Below, piece after piece: positions 33,828 through 43,517 of a stretch of DNA of 64,000 nt (position 1 is its first letter; each line of letters starts with the position of its first letter). Source of the DNA: JAFGXT01 sp963677165 (lineage in GTDB: Bacteria; Verrucomicrobiota; Lentisphaeria; Victivallales; SZUA-371); contig CAXXSX010000002.1 of assembly GCA_963677165.2 (NCBI GenBank), forward strand, positions 3,286,001-3,350,000, given 5' to 3'. Position numbers and translations under genes: made by a program. Under the pieces are notes generated by a model, which worked only from the letters and a program-made list of their open reading frames with translations, had not been told where the DNA came from and did no database searches.

Positions 33828-36800
33828 ATGTTAAAACATCTGTGCCCAAAAACTTTCTACAGGAAACATCGTTCTTTTCTAAGAATATTTAATATATTCA
33901 CGATAATAACAGGAGTATTAATTACTACTGAATCTTTTGCATATGCTTCAATCAAAAAACTGGATGAACTTACCCGGTTTTCCAATAAAAATAAAAGTTT
34001 TGCAACCCGGTGCGGATCGAATATAAAGCTGGTCAGTAAAGTTGTTTCTGTTCCGAATCCAGTATTGGAACTGAACCTGACAAGAAAAACCATGAATGAT
34101 GCTCCCAATCTAAACTGGTTTTATGTTGAATTTCCCGTAAATGGTCAAGCTGCCTGGAAAAATGCCGAAGGCATCGTTCTTGAGGTCGCCCTGAACAGGG
34201 CATCAAGATGGTGGTTTGGTGTTAATATATGGGATAAAAAGGGACGGCAATATCTTTTTTCTCCTTTGCAATCAATGAATTATACGGAAAAACCGGAGCA
34301 AAGACTAATTCCATTCCGTAAGCTTAAATCAAAACAGACAAAAGAACCGTTGAATCCAGCGGAGATTACGAAAATAAGGTTTTCCGGAACGGGAAAACCT
34401 GGAATGGTACGTCTCGGCAATATATGTCTGTACAGGAAAACTCAGAACAAGCAATGGATTGATTATTCCGCAGTGTCATCTTACGGAGGAAATATATTTC
34501 AGCGGGACGAACCGGTAAAGCTTAGCTTTAAAACTACAGCACCGGCTCATCAATCTCCTAAAGAATTCCAGTATATTGTCAGCGATTATTATGGAAAGAA
34601 CGTTGCCTCCGGAATGATCAAACTCGTGCCGGGACAAAATATCTATAATATAACACTGGATATCAAAGCCCCTGGATATTATGAAGTAAGAGCATACAAA
34701 GGAAACACCAAAGATGCAAAAGCGGCATTATCCTGTCTGAAACAAAAAGGCAGTATTCCCGGATCATTCGGAACTTTTGCCATTATGCCTAATACAGTTA
34801 AAGAAAATGTTACACGAATGCTTGAAGTTGGAGAACGAGCATTTTTCGGTTTGCATAATTCACGGCATTTTTTCAATCTCCAGGAATTAATGGGCTTTCC
34901 ATGGATGTTTATATATTCACGCTGGGAATATATTGAGACTCGGAAACCTGTCCGGAAAACTTCAGATGCATCAGCCCCCTGGGTCGAAAAAAGAATAAAG
35001 CAGACAGGCCCGCTTCCCCCTTATATTTATGCTCATACTTCATTGCTGGCGGCGCAAACGGGAGCCCCCAAATGGGCTAAAAGCGATAACCCGCAAAAAC
35101 CGCCACACTATAAGAATGAAAAAGATCTGGAACTTTTTATAAGGGATTATATCCGTTATCATAAGAAACGCTGTCCACACATGAAAAGACGTACTTACGG
35201 AGTATTGTGGGAACCCGAGATATATACTCCGGAATATATGGTTAATAAGCATGTGCCAGTTTATACAGGACAGGAACAGCTTGTTGCAATTCAAAAAAAA
35301 GTCAGAAAGTGGATCAAACAAGAGGATCCGGATGCGTTGGTGCTTGGACCTACTTCAATGTGGTGTTACGGTTTGGACTGGTGGGATAAGTTTTTCAAGG
35401 CAGGAATCCTGAATGGGGTCGATGAAGTGTCTACTCATCTGTATTGTTCAGCGCCTCCTGAATCCAATAAAATTCCCGAAAAGCTGGCGGCCCTTCGTGA
35501 GTTGATGAAAAAGTATAAAGGACATGTTTATGATATTTATAACACAGAGGCCGGTTTTAAATCGAAAGTAGGCAATAAACACAAAATTCGTGAACATGCG
35601 GGATGGTCTGTCCGGTATGTTATGATATTGAAAGGAGAAAAACTAAAGCGTCATCTTCATTTTTATCCTCTGGATATTCCGGATAAAGGAGGCTGGGGAA
35701 CTTATGGAATCTGTTTTTACAATGGAGAGTCAAAAAAGTTTGATTACAATACCTTAAACTTTTCTCCCAAGCCCGCATTGTCCGCACTGGCAACCTGTTC
35801 AAGCCAGTTGCTGGGTTCAACTCCCCGACGTCATCTGCGTGACTGGAAACGTAATATATGGGGGTATGTGTTTGAAAAGAAAGGCAAACCGGTTGTAACA
35901 ATTTGGAATCCGTTCAGAAAGTTAAAAATCCCCGTGGTCGTTGGTAATGTTGACAAGATTGAGGTTGTGGATATAATGGGGCGAAAATCTTACCCCAAGG
36001 TGAATAACGGCCTGATTACACTCGAAATCGGTCCTGATCCACTTTATATAAATGGAGCTGAAAAAGATATCTATCTTTCTCCGGAAGTAAGCGTACAGGA
36101 GGTCGTTTCTTCTCCGTTACCGGTAATAATTCCTGCTCAAAGCCGGAAGATAAGTATTCCACAAAGCAAGAGGACCAAAGGTAAAATTATTGCCGTGAAG
36201 AGTTGGGGTGGGCTTTCTTCCACAATAAAAAATAATGTTGTAGATTTACGGGTTGCTCCGGGAACTCCGGAAATGTGTTCTCCGGTACTACTGAAATATG
36301 CAGACGGGAGAACCATTGTTCAGTGGATCTGTATTGGCAGTGAACTGGAACTGAAAACAATGCAGGTAAGCAGCCAAAACGGAAGAATGGGACTTGACGT
36401 CAGTCTGGAGAATTATACCAATAAGCCGATTAAAACGAAAATCGCAATGTTAACCGATTTTTCCGGAAGCTGGAAGTACCAGGATGCAAAAGTTCCTGCG
36501 GCAGAACAGTTAAATATCTTTATTCCATTCAGTAACAACATTAAACTAACCGGCGGAAACTCCAAACCTCTTCGAATTGAACTTAAGGTTAAGACTGAAT
36601 CTGGTATTGAAATTGAAGAAAAAAGGAACATTTATTTTCTTTCCGCATATCAGCCGAAACATGACGCGAAAATATTCCCGGATTCTGTTCATCTGAAAGG
36701 GAAGGGGGCATCCGGTAAAATTGACCAGGCTGACATTAAGTTTGCGTGGGATAAAAAAAATCTAAGTATTCATATCTCCGTAAAAGATGACGTTTTCTAC

Positions 36801-37253
36801 CAGCAGGGAGTAGATTTCAGTAAACTCTGGGCCGAAGACAGCATTCAGCTTGCTTTTGATACACATCCGGGAAAAACGGAGTTATATAACCCTCTCGCTG
36901 GAATATATGATAAAAAAATAACTGAACTTGCGATTGCGAAAACCAGTAAGAAGAATGTGGTTTATCGACATGTTTCGCATAATCCGGCAGAATTGCCTTT
37001 AGGGGATGTCAGCAATAACGGATTTAATGTTGATATAAAAAGAAACGAGCAGACCGGACTGACTACTTATGATATCAGCATTCCCTGGAGGCAATTAGGG
37101 CTGCAGAAGGTGGAAGCTGGAAAATCAATTGGTATTTCAATTCTTATTAATGATCAGGACAGTCCGCGAACAGTTCGCAAGGGGGTGCCATTATTTGGTG
37201 GTATTCTTAACAGTAAAGACTACAACCTGTTTGGACGTATTACTCTCAGGTAA
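33828..37253 (+). CDS. Large secreted multidomain glycosidase-like protein
   Basis: An 1141-aa protein with N-terminal signal sequence (about residues 15-40). An N-terminal beta-sandwich (about 60-210) resembles a carbohydrate-binding module. A clan GH-A-like TIM barrel follows, with candidate acid Glu462 or Glu464 (VLWEPEIY) and candidate nucleophile Glu574 (YNTEAGF). Beta domains occupy about 700-940, and a C-terminal CBM9/DOMON-like module ends the protein (IKFAWDKKNLSIHISVKDD, WAEDSIQLAFDT). The exact GH family is not recognised; GH39-like architectures are the nearest by feel. It is secreted and probably acts on polysaccharide. Ends at a hairpin terminator. Confidence 0.75.
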   Translation: MLKHLCPKTFYRKHRSFLRIFNIFTIITGVLITTESFAYASIKKLDELTRFSNKNKSFATRCGSNIKLVSKVVSVPNPVLELNLTRKTMNDAPNLNWFYVEFPVNGQAAWKNAEGIVLEVALNRASRWWFGVNIWDKKGRQYLFSPLQSMNYTEKPEQRLIPFRKLKSKQTKEPLNPAEITKIRFSGTGKPGMVRLGNICLYRKTQNKQWIDYSAVSSYGGNIFQRDEPVKLSFKTTAPAHQSPKEFQYIVSDYYGKNVASGMIKLVPGQNIYNITLDIKAPGYYEVRAYKGNTKDAKAALSCLKQKGSIPGSFGTFAIMPNTVKENVTRMLEVGERAFFGLHNSRHFFNLQELMGFPWMFIYSRWEYIETRKPVRKTSDASAPWVEKRIKQTGPLPPYIYAHTSLLAAQTGAPKWAKSDNPQKPPHYKNEKDLELFIRDYIRYHKKRCPHMKRRTYGVLWEPEIYTPEYMVNKHVPVYTGQEQLVAIQKKVRKWIKQEDPDALVLGPTSMWCYGLDWWDKFFKAGILNGVDEVSTHLYCSAPPESNKIPEKLAALRELMKKYKGHVYDIYNTEAGFKSKVGNKHKIREHAGWSVRYVMILKGEKLKRHLHFYPLDIPDKGGWGTYGICFYNGESKKFDYNTLNFSPKPALSALATCSSQLLGSTPRRHLRDWKRNIWGYVFEKKGKPVVTIWNPFRKLKIPVVVGNVDKIEVVDIMGRKSYPKVNNGLITLEIGPDPLYINGAEKDIYLSPEVSVQEVVSSPLPVIIPAQSRKISIPQSKRTKGKIIAVKSWGGLSSTIKNNVVDLRVAPGTPEMCSPVLLKYADGRTIVQWICIGSELELKTMQVSSQNGRMGLDVSLENYTNKPIKTKIAMLTDFSGSWKYQDAKVPAAEQLNIFIPFSNNIKLTGGNSKPLRIELKVKTESGIEIEEKRNIYFLSAYQPKHDAKIFPDSVHLKGKGASGKIDQADIKFAWDKKNLSIHISVKDDVFYQQGVDFSKLWAEDSIQLAFDTHPGKTELYNPLAGIYDKKITELAIAKTSKKNVVYRHVSHNPAELPLGDVSNNGFNVDIKRNEQTGLTTYDISIPWRQLGLQKVEAGKSIGISILINDQDSPRTVRKGVPLFGGILNSKDYNLFGRITLR

Positions 37254-37287
37254 AGGTTATTTCCGTACAAAACTGAAATTCGTATAT

Positions 37288-37319
37288 GGGCTGGGAGCAT
37301 AAGCTTCCGAGCCCTTTTT
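37288..37319 (+). terminator. Rho-independent terminator
   Basis: Stem GGGCTGGGAGC / GCTTCCGAGCCC with loop ATAA, followed by TTTTT, 35 bp after the stop of the large glycosidase-like gene and just before the convergent GH31 gene end. Confidence 0.75.
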
Positions 37320-37323
37320 CTAA

Positions 37324-39387
37324 TTAAACAAAGCGTAGTATATCCTTTACTTCATAGCGAAATGATATTTCTTGGGAGACGATACCTTCCTGATTGATTT
37401 CACCCCAGGCAAATTTTCCTTTTTGATAGTCAAGAGAAATTCCGTCGTCCGCAAACATTCTGACTGGCTGTGGAGTTTTTCCGTATATTCGAAGCTGAAG
37501 CTCATATTTTACGCCATCAGTAACAGCGGTAAGAGGTTCTGCTACAGGAATAATACAATTCTCACGGACAAGAATTGGAAGAGTATGAATATCCGGGTTT
37601 AGATATATTTCTTCACTATGTTTTTGACCGGTGTAAAAATCATACCAGTTGCCAGGAGGCAGCGGCATGGTGCGTTCTGTAGTATCGGCGGTAAAGGGAA
37701 TCACCATCAAATCCGGCCCAGCCATCCAGGCATAGTCAATATCGCGCATATTGTCACAGTCAGGATAATCCATTGCCAGGGCCCGGAACGGGGGAATCCC
37801 TTCAAAATGATATATAGCAAACGCTGAGTACAGGTAGGGAATAAAACTTTGCCTGAACTTAAGTATTTTCCGCGTGCTGGCGAGAAGCTTTTCACGTTCG
37901 CTTTCGGAGTAGAAAATTCCCTCACGGTTTTTCTCCCGGTCAAGCTGATACCATGGCGGATGTGGCATACTCCAGATATTCAATAACATCTGCGGAGAAA
38001 GAACCATTGCCTGGAGTCTTCGTAAATAATCTTCAGTAGATACCGCATGACGTAGCTCCGGCGTCCAGAGCATGCCGGAAAAACCGCAATTGACTACACC
38101 GCGAATGAAGTCTTTGTGATCATAAAGATCACTGTAAAGGACAAACGGCATGGAAGGAGCGAATAAATGTGAACAGCGTGCGCTGCCATAGGTCCGGATA
38201 TTTTCCTTCCGGCAGGCTGTTTCAATCACATCCTGATATAGCATCCCAAGCAGCGAATGCATCTGTTCACCGTCCATGCCGGACGGAAATCTGGAACATT
38301 CCGGAAACGACCAGGGACTTATGATAAAGTCGGAATTGTCACATTCGTCCAATTTAAAAGATGATATATTTTCGGAAGTAAAATTATGCTGATGATATTC
38401 ACCAAATATTTTGCAGGCTTTTTCCGTGGCAAAATCAGGGACCAGCCCGTCCCAGACTTCAAAGTCTCCGGAATACGGTTTTAAACTTTCGTGCATTGGA
38501 GAAGTCGGATGGACAAAGGCATGTTCCCACAAATTGATTTTATATCCCATCGTGTCCAGGAGGTGAATCAGATGTTCATGTTCGGGAAAACGCTCCTCGC
38601 TCCATTTGAAACTGCAGGAATAAGTTTGAGACTGCCAGCCGGGTTCAAGTCCCAGCACATCACATGGAATATGTTTTTCTCTCAATTCATCCGCAACACT
38701 TATTACTTCTGATTGATCGGCACTTCCACAGCAGCGGTACCAGATACCCAATCCCCATTCCGGCGGCATGCAGCCACCGCCGGAATAAAGTACATAGCGT
38801 CGCACCGCGTCAAGCATTTTGGGCCCGCCAAACACGTAGATATCTACTCCTTGAGCCACTGGAATCTCTATCATCATTCGTGCAAGACCGGATTTTCGAC
38901 CGGAATATAAGTCTTCCTCATTTAGCGCTATTGAACGAGAATCATAATCCTTTTTCTGTTCGCTATGATTTCCACAACGCTTGTTCCCTCCGGTATAAAA
39001 GGTTGCGTAACGGGCGGTATCCACCATAACACCATATCCAGAGGTAGAGAAATACAGCGGGGCCGGCGCATGGCTGTCTCCAGTATCGGCAACCGGGTCA
39101 CTATTGACTCTTAATATTCGTTTTTTTCCGGTCTGTACCAGACTTTTCAGTTGTAGACCCAAGCCGTAAACATCCTCGTTTGCGTTCATCGGCAATTCAA
39201 TTAAGCATCCTCGCGGGGACACTGAGAAAGTAATATCATCAGGAGAAAAAGGAAGGGTAACCGGCGGTAGTTCCGATATACCATTTTTCTGTGGACTTTT
39301 AACAAATCTCTGTGCCGATGGGACATGTTCTTCGGGGGCTCCCAGCCGTAGTTTCCATATTCCGGAAAAAATTTCCAGGTATTCCAT
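37324..39387 (-). CDS. GH31 family alpha-glycosidase
   Basis: A 687-aa enzyme with no signal peptide. An N-terminal beta domain (1-200) carries VYGLGLQLKSL and the segment GYGVMVDTARYATFY typical of GH31. The catalytic barrel starts at PPEWGLGIWYRC, and the nucleophile motif is FKLDECD with Asp347. The acid/base Asp is probably in VLYSDLYDHKDF (about 416-427). C-terminal beta domains follow (AGPDLMVIPFTA, PLPPGNWYDFYTG). Families in GH31 include alpha-glucosidase, alpha-xylosidase and related activities; the neighbours do not decide which. Last gene of the locus that begins at 44564. Confidence 0.92.
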   Translation of the reverse strand: MEYLEIFSGIWKLRLGAPEEHVPSAQRFVKSPQKNGISELPPVTLPFSPDDITFSVSPRGCLIELPMNANEDVYGLGLQLKSLVQTGKKRILRVNSDPVADTGDSHAPAPLYFSTSGYGVMVDTARYATFYTGGNKRCGNHSEQKKDYDSRSIALNEEDLYSGRKSGLARMMIEIPVAQGVDIYVFGGPKMLDAVRRYVLYSGGGCMPPEWGLGIWYRCCGSADQSEVISVADELREKHIPCDVLGLEPGWQSQTYSCSFKWSEERFPEHEHLIHLLDTMGYKINLWEHAFVHPTSPMHESLKPYSGDFEVWDGLVPDFATEKACKIFGEYHQHNFTSENISSFKLDECDNSDFIISPWSFPECSRFPSGMDGEQMHSLLGMLYQDVIETACRKENIRTYGSARCSHLFAPSMPFVLYSDLYDHKDFIRGVVNCGFSGMLWTPELRHAVSTEDYLRRLQAMVLSPQMLLNIWSMPHPPWYQLDREKNREGIFYSESEREKLLASTRKILKFRQSFIPYLYSAFAIYHFEGIPPFRALAMDYPDCDNMRDIDYAWMAGPDLMVIPFTADTTERTMPLPPGNWYDFYTGQKHSEEIYLNPDIHTLPILVRENCIIPVAEPLTAVTDGVKYELQLRIYGKTPQPVRMFADDGISLDYQKGKFAWGEINQEGIVSQEISFRYEVKDILRFV

Positions 39388-39413
39388 GTTTGGGGTACTC
39401 TATCTTTATAATC

Positions 39414-40031
39414 TTACTTTTCGGGATTCGCTACATATTCGGCGTACTTAACCTTAGCCGAGAACGTTACTTCAACATTGGCTTCAACTTTAATTTTCTG
39501 CCACATGTTATGCTTGAAACACACTTTTACCGCGTTTCTTCCTTCGACCGCATTGTCTTTTCCGGATACAATATAATCCGCCGACTTACGCTTCCAGCCT
39601 GGAATTTTTCCATCTGTACTTTTCTCTTCAAAACTTCCGTTAAGTATTTTTGCGCCGGTCAAGGTTATATTGTCAAACAATACCCATCCCTGCGGCAGTT
39701 CTTTTTGTCCTTTCGGTTTTGCAATCCAGTTGCCCTTTATGGTAATGATGACATTGCCACTTGATTCAGGGATAAATTTAAACTGTATGTCGTGCCATTT
39801 GCCGTCATTGCGAATAGGTTTTACTCCGACTGTCAGAGCATATTTCCTGTCGTTTGCCGAACCCCATGGAACATTGGTAATACGATTAAAACCTTTTGCA
39901 TTTACCGGGGTAAGTTCTACCCGGTTTTTTCCGCTTGAATGGAGGTCCACTCTGGCGCCGACGATTTCACTGGCGGAAGCCAGACAGGCAACTGAAAATA
40001 CGAGAACGTTTAACAATATCAATTTTTTCAT
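39414..40031 (-). CDS. Secreted carbohydrate-binding-like protein
   Basis: A 205-aa protein with signal peptide (MKKLILLNVLVFSVACLASA). The mature part is a beta-sandwich reminiscent of CBM4/CBM16-type modules: IKFIPESSGNVIITIKG, then WVLFDNITLTGAKILNGSFEE, where 'ILNGSFEE' followed by 'PGWK' is the usual start of such a module. It probably binds polysaccharide outside the cell and has no catalytic residues. Start ATG 40031 has AAAGGA 9 bp upstream. It lies 11 bp after the GH5 gene in one operon. Confidence 0.7.
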   Translation of the reverse strand: MKKLILLNVLVFSVACLASASEIVGARVDLHSSGKNRVELTPVNAKGFNRITNVPWGSANDRKYALTVGVKPIRNDGKWHDIQFKFIPESSGNVIITIKGNWIAKPKGQKELPQGWVLFDNITLTGAKILNGSFEEKSTDGKIPGWKRKSADYIVSGKDNAVEGRNAVKVCFKHNMWQKIKVEANVEVTFSAKVKYAEYVANPEK

Positions 40032-40042
40032 AATAGTATCCT

Positions 40043-41821
40043 TTATTTCTTGGTTGGTTGAGGAAATTTGCTTCCCATCATTCTCGCAACGATGGGCCAC
40101 ATGTCGCTGTAGGGGCAGGAATCATATTTGGGCGGAGGACCGAGTCCGGTTTTATCAACTTTGTTATAAGGGCTTCGGGGATTGTTTTCAAGCCTTTTCA
40201 AGGCCCATATCATCCAGCCGATATCCTCCTGGGCAAACAGGGTAAACATGCCCGTCATAAATTCACGACAAACAGTTTCGCTTTTGTTCCAATGGGTCGC
40301 GCCGAATTCCGTGCACATTACCGGAACGTTATGTTTGTCTCGGAAGTCCATAACGTATTTCTTTACGAGCCACGGATCATTATCTTTCGGATAGTCATGA
40401 AATGCAAAGACGATATTATTATACGGGGCATCAAATTTACTTGCGGAATCGCCCCAGGTTTTTTCCATTGCCCTTGAATGTGTCCAGTCATTGTTTCCCA
40501 GAATAATAATATGCCTTTGATCGACTTCCCGGATTGCTTTCAGACAGCGACCATACAGGTTACGTACAAATTCCGGCGGCAGACTGTGAGGCTCATTCAG
40601 CAATTCATAGGCGAGGATATTCGGTTCATTCTTGTAGTACTCCGCCACAATGGTCCAGTTTGTAATCCATTTTTGAATCTTCTTTTCACTCCAGGTGCTC
40701 ATGTTGGCCTGTTCGCCACGGGCTCTGCTCTCATCAATATTTTTGTGGAAGTATTCATGTGCGTCCAGAATTACATACATATCGTTGCGTTTTGCCGCTT
40801 TGACAATCGGGTCAATAAAATATTTTATGTGCTCATCAATATCAATATGTTTGCCGGTTTGATTGTTGAACAGGTTGGTGTAGAACGGCATACGGACCGT
40901 GTTGAGGTGTTGTGATTTGCAGAATTTTACTACATCCTCATCTCCGGCAGCCATGATTACATCTTTCGCGTAACCAACCCCGGTTGCGATAAACTTCTTT
41001 TCTCCTCCGAGACTTTTTGCGGATGTTATGATGTCTTTCCCTTTTACCTTCAACCAGGCATAATCTTCATTGGTCTTGTAACCGAAGACTCCAACCGGCA
41101 GCGACAAAACATTCTTTCCATCAACCTCCGTTTCAACATATATGCTGTTCCATTTTTCACTACTGAGCGGCGGCTTGATCCATTCCAATTCATATCCGGC
41201 ATTTATACATTTGACCGTTTGTTTATGGAGCTTTCCATTTGCGTCCTTCAGGCATACCTGTACTGTGGTCGCGTTTTTGGGGACATCTCCTTTTATTACA
41301 AGTTTTTCCACCGCTTCAAGCGGGTCGTTAGCTACTTTTACACTGTAGGCGGAATTAACCACAGCAGTTTCTTTTAATTCACATTCCTTACTCATTTTTA
41401 ACTGAAAATTGATCCTTTTAACTTTTGTTTTCATATCATCCGGAAAAGGAACCAGTACTGTTCTAGCTCCTTGGCCGGCAAATTCGAGTGTATTTCTGTC
41501 ACGCCGCAGTGAATTTTCGCAATACCATTTCAAAAACATCTTAACCTGGATATCTTTACTACCAGAGCTGGAAAATGTTAAAGCCAGAAGTCGCTTGCCA
41601 TTTTCCGGCGATGTATTCTTGTAATCAAAAACGATGTTACCTTTGTATTCTTTCCCGTTCTTTTTTAGACCACTTATTTTGCACGTGATATTATTATTGG
41701 GAACGACCTGAACTTTGGACATTTCGTCATGAACATCCAGTCCATTTAATTCGGTATATACCGGTCCGCAAAGTCCATTTATTGCAAGCATCATTCCTGC
41801 CGCTATTGAAAAAAATTTCAT
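40043..41821 (-). CDS. Secreted GH5-like endoglycanase
   Basis: A 592-aa protein with signal peptide (residues 1-19). An N-terminal beta-sandwich region spans about 20-255. The GH5-type TIM barrel follows: conserved LNTVRMPFY (306-314), VILDAHEYF (350-358), acid/base Glu410 (AYELLNEPH), FAFHDYP and nucleophile Glu505 (VMCTEFGATHW). GH5 enzymes cleave beta-1,4 glycans such as cellulose, mannan or glucomannan. Its exact subfamily is not determinable here. RBS AGGAG. It sits 65 bp after the esterase gene in the LacI-controlled locus. Confidence 0.92.
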   Translation of the reverse strand: MKFFSIAAGMMLAINGLCGPVYTELNGLDVHDEMSKVQVVPNNNITCKISGLKKNGKEYKGNIVFDYKNTSPENGKRLLALTFSSSGSKDIQVKMFLKWYCENSLRRDRNTLEFAGQGARTVLVPFPDDMKTKVKRINFQLKMSKECELKETAVVNSAYSVKVANDPLEAVEKLVIKGDVPKNATTVQVCLKDANGKLHKQTVKCINAGYELEWIKPPLSSEKWNSIYVETEVDGKNVLSLPVGVFGYKTNEDYAWLKVKGKDIITSAKSLGGEKKFIATGVGYAKDVIMAAGDEDVVKFCKSQHLNTVRMPFYTNLFNNQTGKHIDIDEHIKYFIDPIVKAAKRNDMYVILDAHEYFHKNIDESRARGEQANMSTWSEKKIQKWITNWTIVAEYYKNEPNILAYELLNEPHSLPPEFVRNLYGRCLKAIREVDQRHIIILGNNDWTHSRAMEKTWGDSASKFDAPYNNIVFAFHDYPKDNDPWLVKKYVMDFRDKHNVPVMCTEFGATHWNKSETVCREFMTGMFTLFAQEDIGWMIWALKRLENNPRSPYNKVDKTGLGPPPKYDSCPYSDMWPIVARMMGSKFPQPTKK

Positions 41822-41886
41822 TCAGTCTCCTTTGTTTTTGTTGTATTATATGATCTGTTATTATTTTAGTGATAAAGCTGCCGATC

Positions 41887-42732
41887 TCATTTTTCCCTCC
41901 ATTGAGCCAGCCAGCTTTTGCAGAGTTCCGGCCATTGGCTGACCGGATTGTTTGAGGTGCGCATTCCATAACCGTGTCCACCTTTCGGATAAAGGTGGAT
42001 CTCTGCTTCCACACCTGCATTTTTCAGCGCCTGGAAATATGCAAGGGCTCCGTTGATATGAGTGTCATCAAGGGTTTGAACAATGAAAGCAGGCGGTGTT
42101 TTCTTGTTTACTGGAATACTTTTACGGGGAAGCATGATCCTGGTCTTAGGAGAAAGATATGCTGGATAGATCAAAATGGTGAAGTCTGGTCTGCATTCTG
42201 TCTGGTCTGCCGCGTCAATTTTTTTATAACTTCTTGTCTGCCAATTTGTGCAGAGACGGGCGGCGAGATGTCCCCCGGCTGAGAACCCCAGAATGCCAAC
42301 CCGGTTGGAGTCTATGTTCCATTCTTGGGCATGGAAGCGAATCAGACTCATTGCGCGTTGAGCGTCCTTGAATGCTTGGTCTTTTTTTCCTGGAACAGTA
42401 TAACGTAAGACCAGGGCTGTGAAACCGATGCTATTCAACCATTGCGCAATCTCAGTACCTTCCTTGTCATATGCGAGAATGTTATAGCCTCCTCCGGGAC
42501 AAATGATAATCGCGGGATTATGCTTCTCTCTTCCGGGTGCCGGATACCATTCCAGAGCCGGACAGAGAACTTTATAGATACGAGTGACATTACCGCTGCG
42601 TTTCGCATACTTTCGCGGTGTCTCCGGTAAAGTGGTGTTGGGCCATAGTTTAATTGTCTGTGTCGGGCTAATTTTGAGCTCCTCCGCAAAAATGGTGCTT
42701 GAAATGAGAAAAATTAAAAAGAAGTATTTCAT
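41887..42732 (-). CDS. Secreted alpha/beta hydrolase (BD-FAE/acetylxylan esterase type)
   Basis: A 281-aa protein with a short signal peptide (MKYFFLIFLISSTIFA). The oxyanion motif is ICPGGGYN (78-85), the nucleophile Ser151 is in GFSAGGH, the acid Asp222/223 in LDDTHINGAL, and the catalytic His253 in KGGHGYG. This set defines the BD-FAE/Axe-type polysaccharide esterase group. It probably removes acetyl or feruloyl groups from hemicellulose so the GH5 and GH31 enzymes can act. It follows the prepilin-like gene by 28 bp. Confidence 0.9.
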   Translation of the reverse strand: MKYFFLIFLISSTIFAEELKISPTQTIKLWPNTTLPETPRKYAKRSGNVTRIYKVLCPALEWYPAPGREKHNPAIIICPGGGYNILAYDKEGTEIAQWLNSIGFTALVLRYTVPGKKDQAFKDAQRAMSLIRFHAQEWNIDSNRVGILGFSAGGHLAARLCTNWQTRSYKKIDAADQTECRPDFTILIYPAYLSPKTRIMLPRKSIPVNKKTPPAFIVQTLDDTHINGALAYFQALKNAGVEAEIHLYPKGGHGYGMRTSNNPVSQWPELCKSWLAQWREK

Positions 42733-42760
42733 TATATGATCATTTTCTTAAGAATTTGAA

Positions 42761-43474
42761 TTAGTAACCTCTGCGGTGCCAGTATCTCGATGCTTTCATC
42801 TCGACTGCACGATTCCATGAACAGTGACCATCTGCAAAAACGGAGTTGAAACCGGACTGATGGGCAAACATTCCGCTGATATCCAGAGAATTTACAAAAT
42901 ATCTAGCCATCTCACACATCGCTCCGTCATATACGGCGGAGTTACGATCAGCTGTTCTTTCGCAAATATTAACAAGGAGTGATGGTCTTTTTATCTGCAT
43001 TATCTTGTTTGAAGTATCGTAGTTATGAGTTACTCCGCTCAGGTCGCCATACTGACCACTACCTTCACCCATGTTTATCCCATAATTGTTTCTGTAATTT
43101 GTTTTATTGCTGTTCAGCGGCGGGTCCATCGGGCAATGATATACATTCACATTCTTAATATAGGTCCAGAGCATGGCGCCCCAGTAGGATTCAAATTCCC
43201 GGCTGCTGCCGTCGGCATCAGTGAAGAACACGCCGTAGTGGTCCCGGTCCGGATTCGTTGTGGACTTGTAAGCGCAAATCGGAAAGTAGTCCTGACTGTC
43301 TCCCAGGTACATTGCGGTCGCTGTTCCAAACTGCTTCAGGTTATTCAGACATTGGATTGATTTCGCTTTGTTTCTGGCATTGCTCAAGGCCGGAAGCAAT
43401 ATCGAGGCAAGAATAGCGATAATGGCTATCACGACCAGGAGTTCGATGAGTGTGAATACGGTTTTCTTTCTCAT
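42761..43474 (-). CDS. Prepilin-like protein of the H-X9-DG type
   Basis: A 237-aa protein with leader MRKKTV, then FTLIELLVVIAIIAILASIL and LPALSNARNKAKSIQCLNN. The C-terminal signature is NSVFADGHCSWNRA. Globular cysteines (CAYKST, CPMDPP) are present. It lies 43 bp after the LacI gene and is thus the first gene behind the regulator in locus 3; GAGG 8 bp before ATG. As in the other loci it precedes the secreted enzymes. Confidence 0.9.
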   Translation of the reverse strand: MRKKTVFTLIELLVVIAIIAILASILLPALSNARNKAKSIQCLNNLKQFGTATAMYLGDSQDYFPICAYKSTTNPDRDHYGVFFTDADGSSREFESYWGAMLWTYIKNVNVYHCPMDPPLNSNKTNYRNNYGINMGEGSGQYGDLSGVTHNYDTSNKIMQIKRPSLLVNICERTADRNSAVYDGAMCEMARYFVNSLDISGMFAHQSGFNSVFADGHCSWNRAVEMKASRYWHRRGY

Positions 43475-43517
43475 TTTTTCCTCTTTTGTTGAAGATTTAT
43501 TTCAATACTAACTGTGT

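Noticed and set aside
39670..40245. Antisense open frame of 191 codons
   Set aside because: It runs opposite to the GH5 and binding-protein genes and lacks homology or a ribosome binding site.
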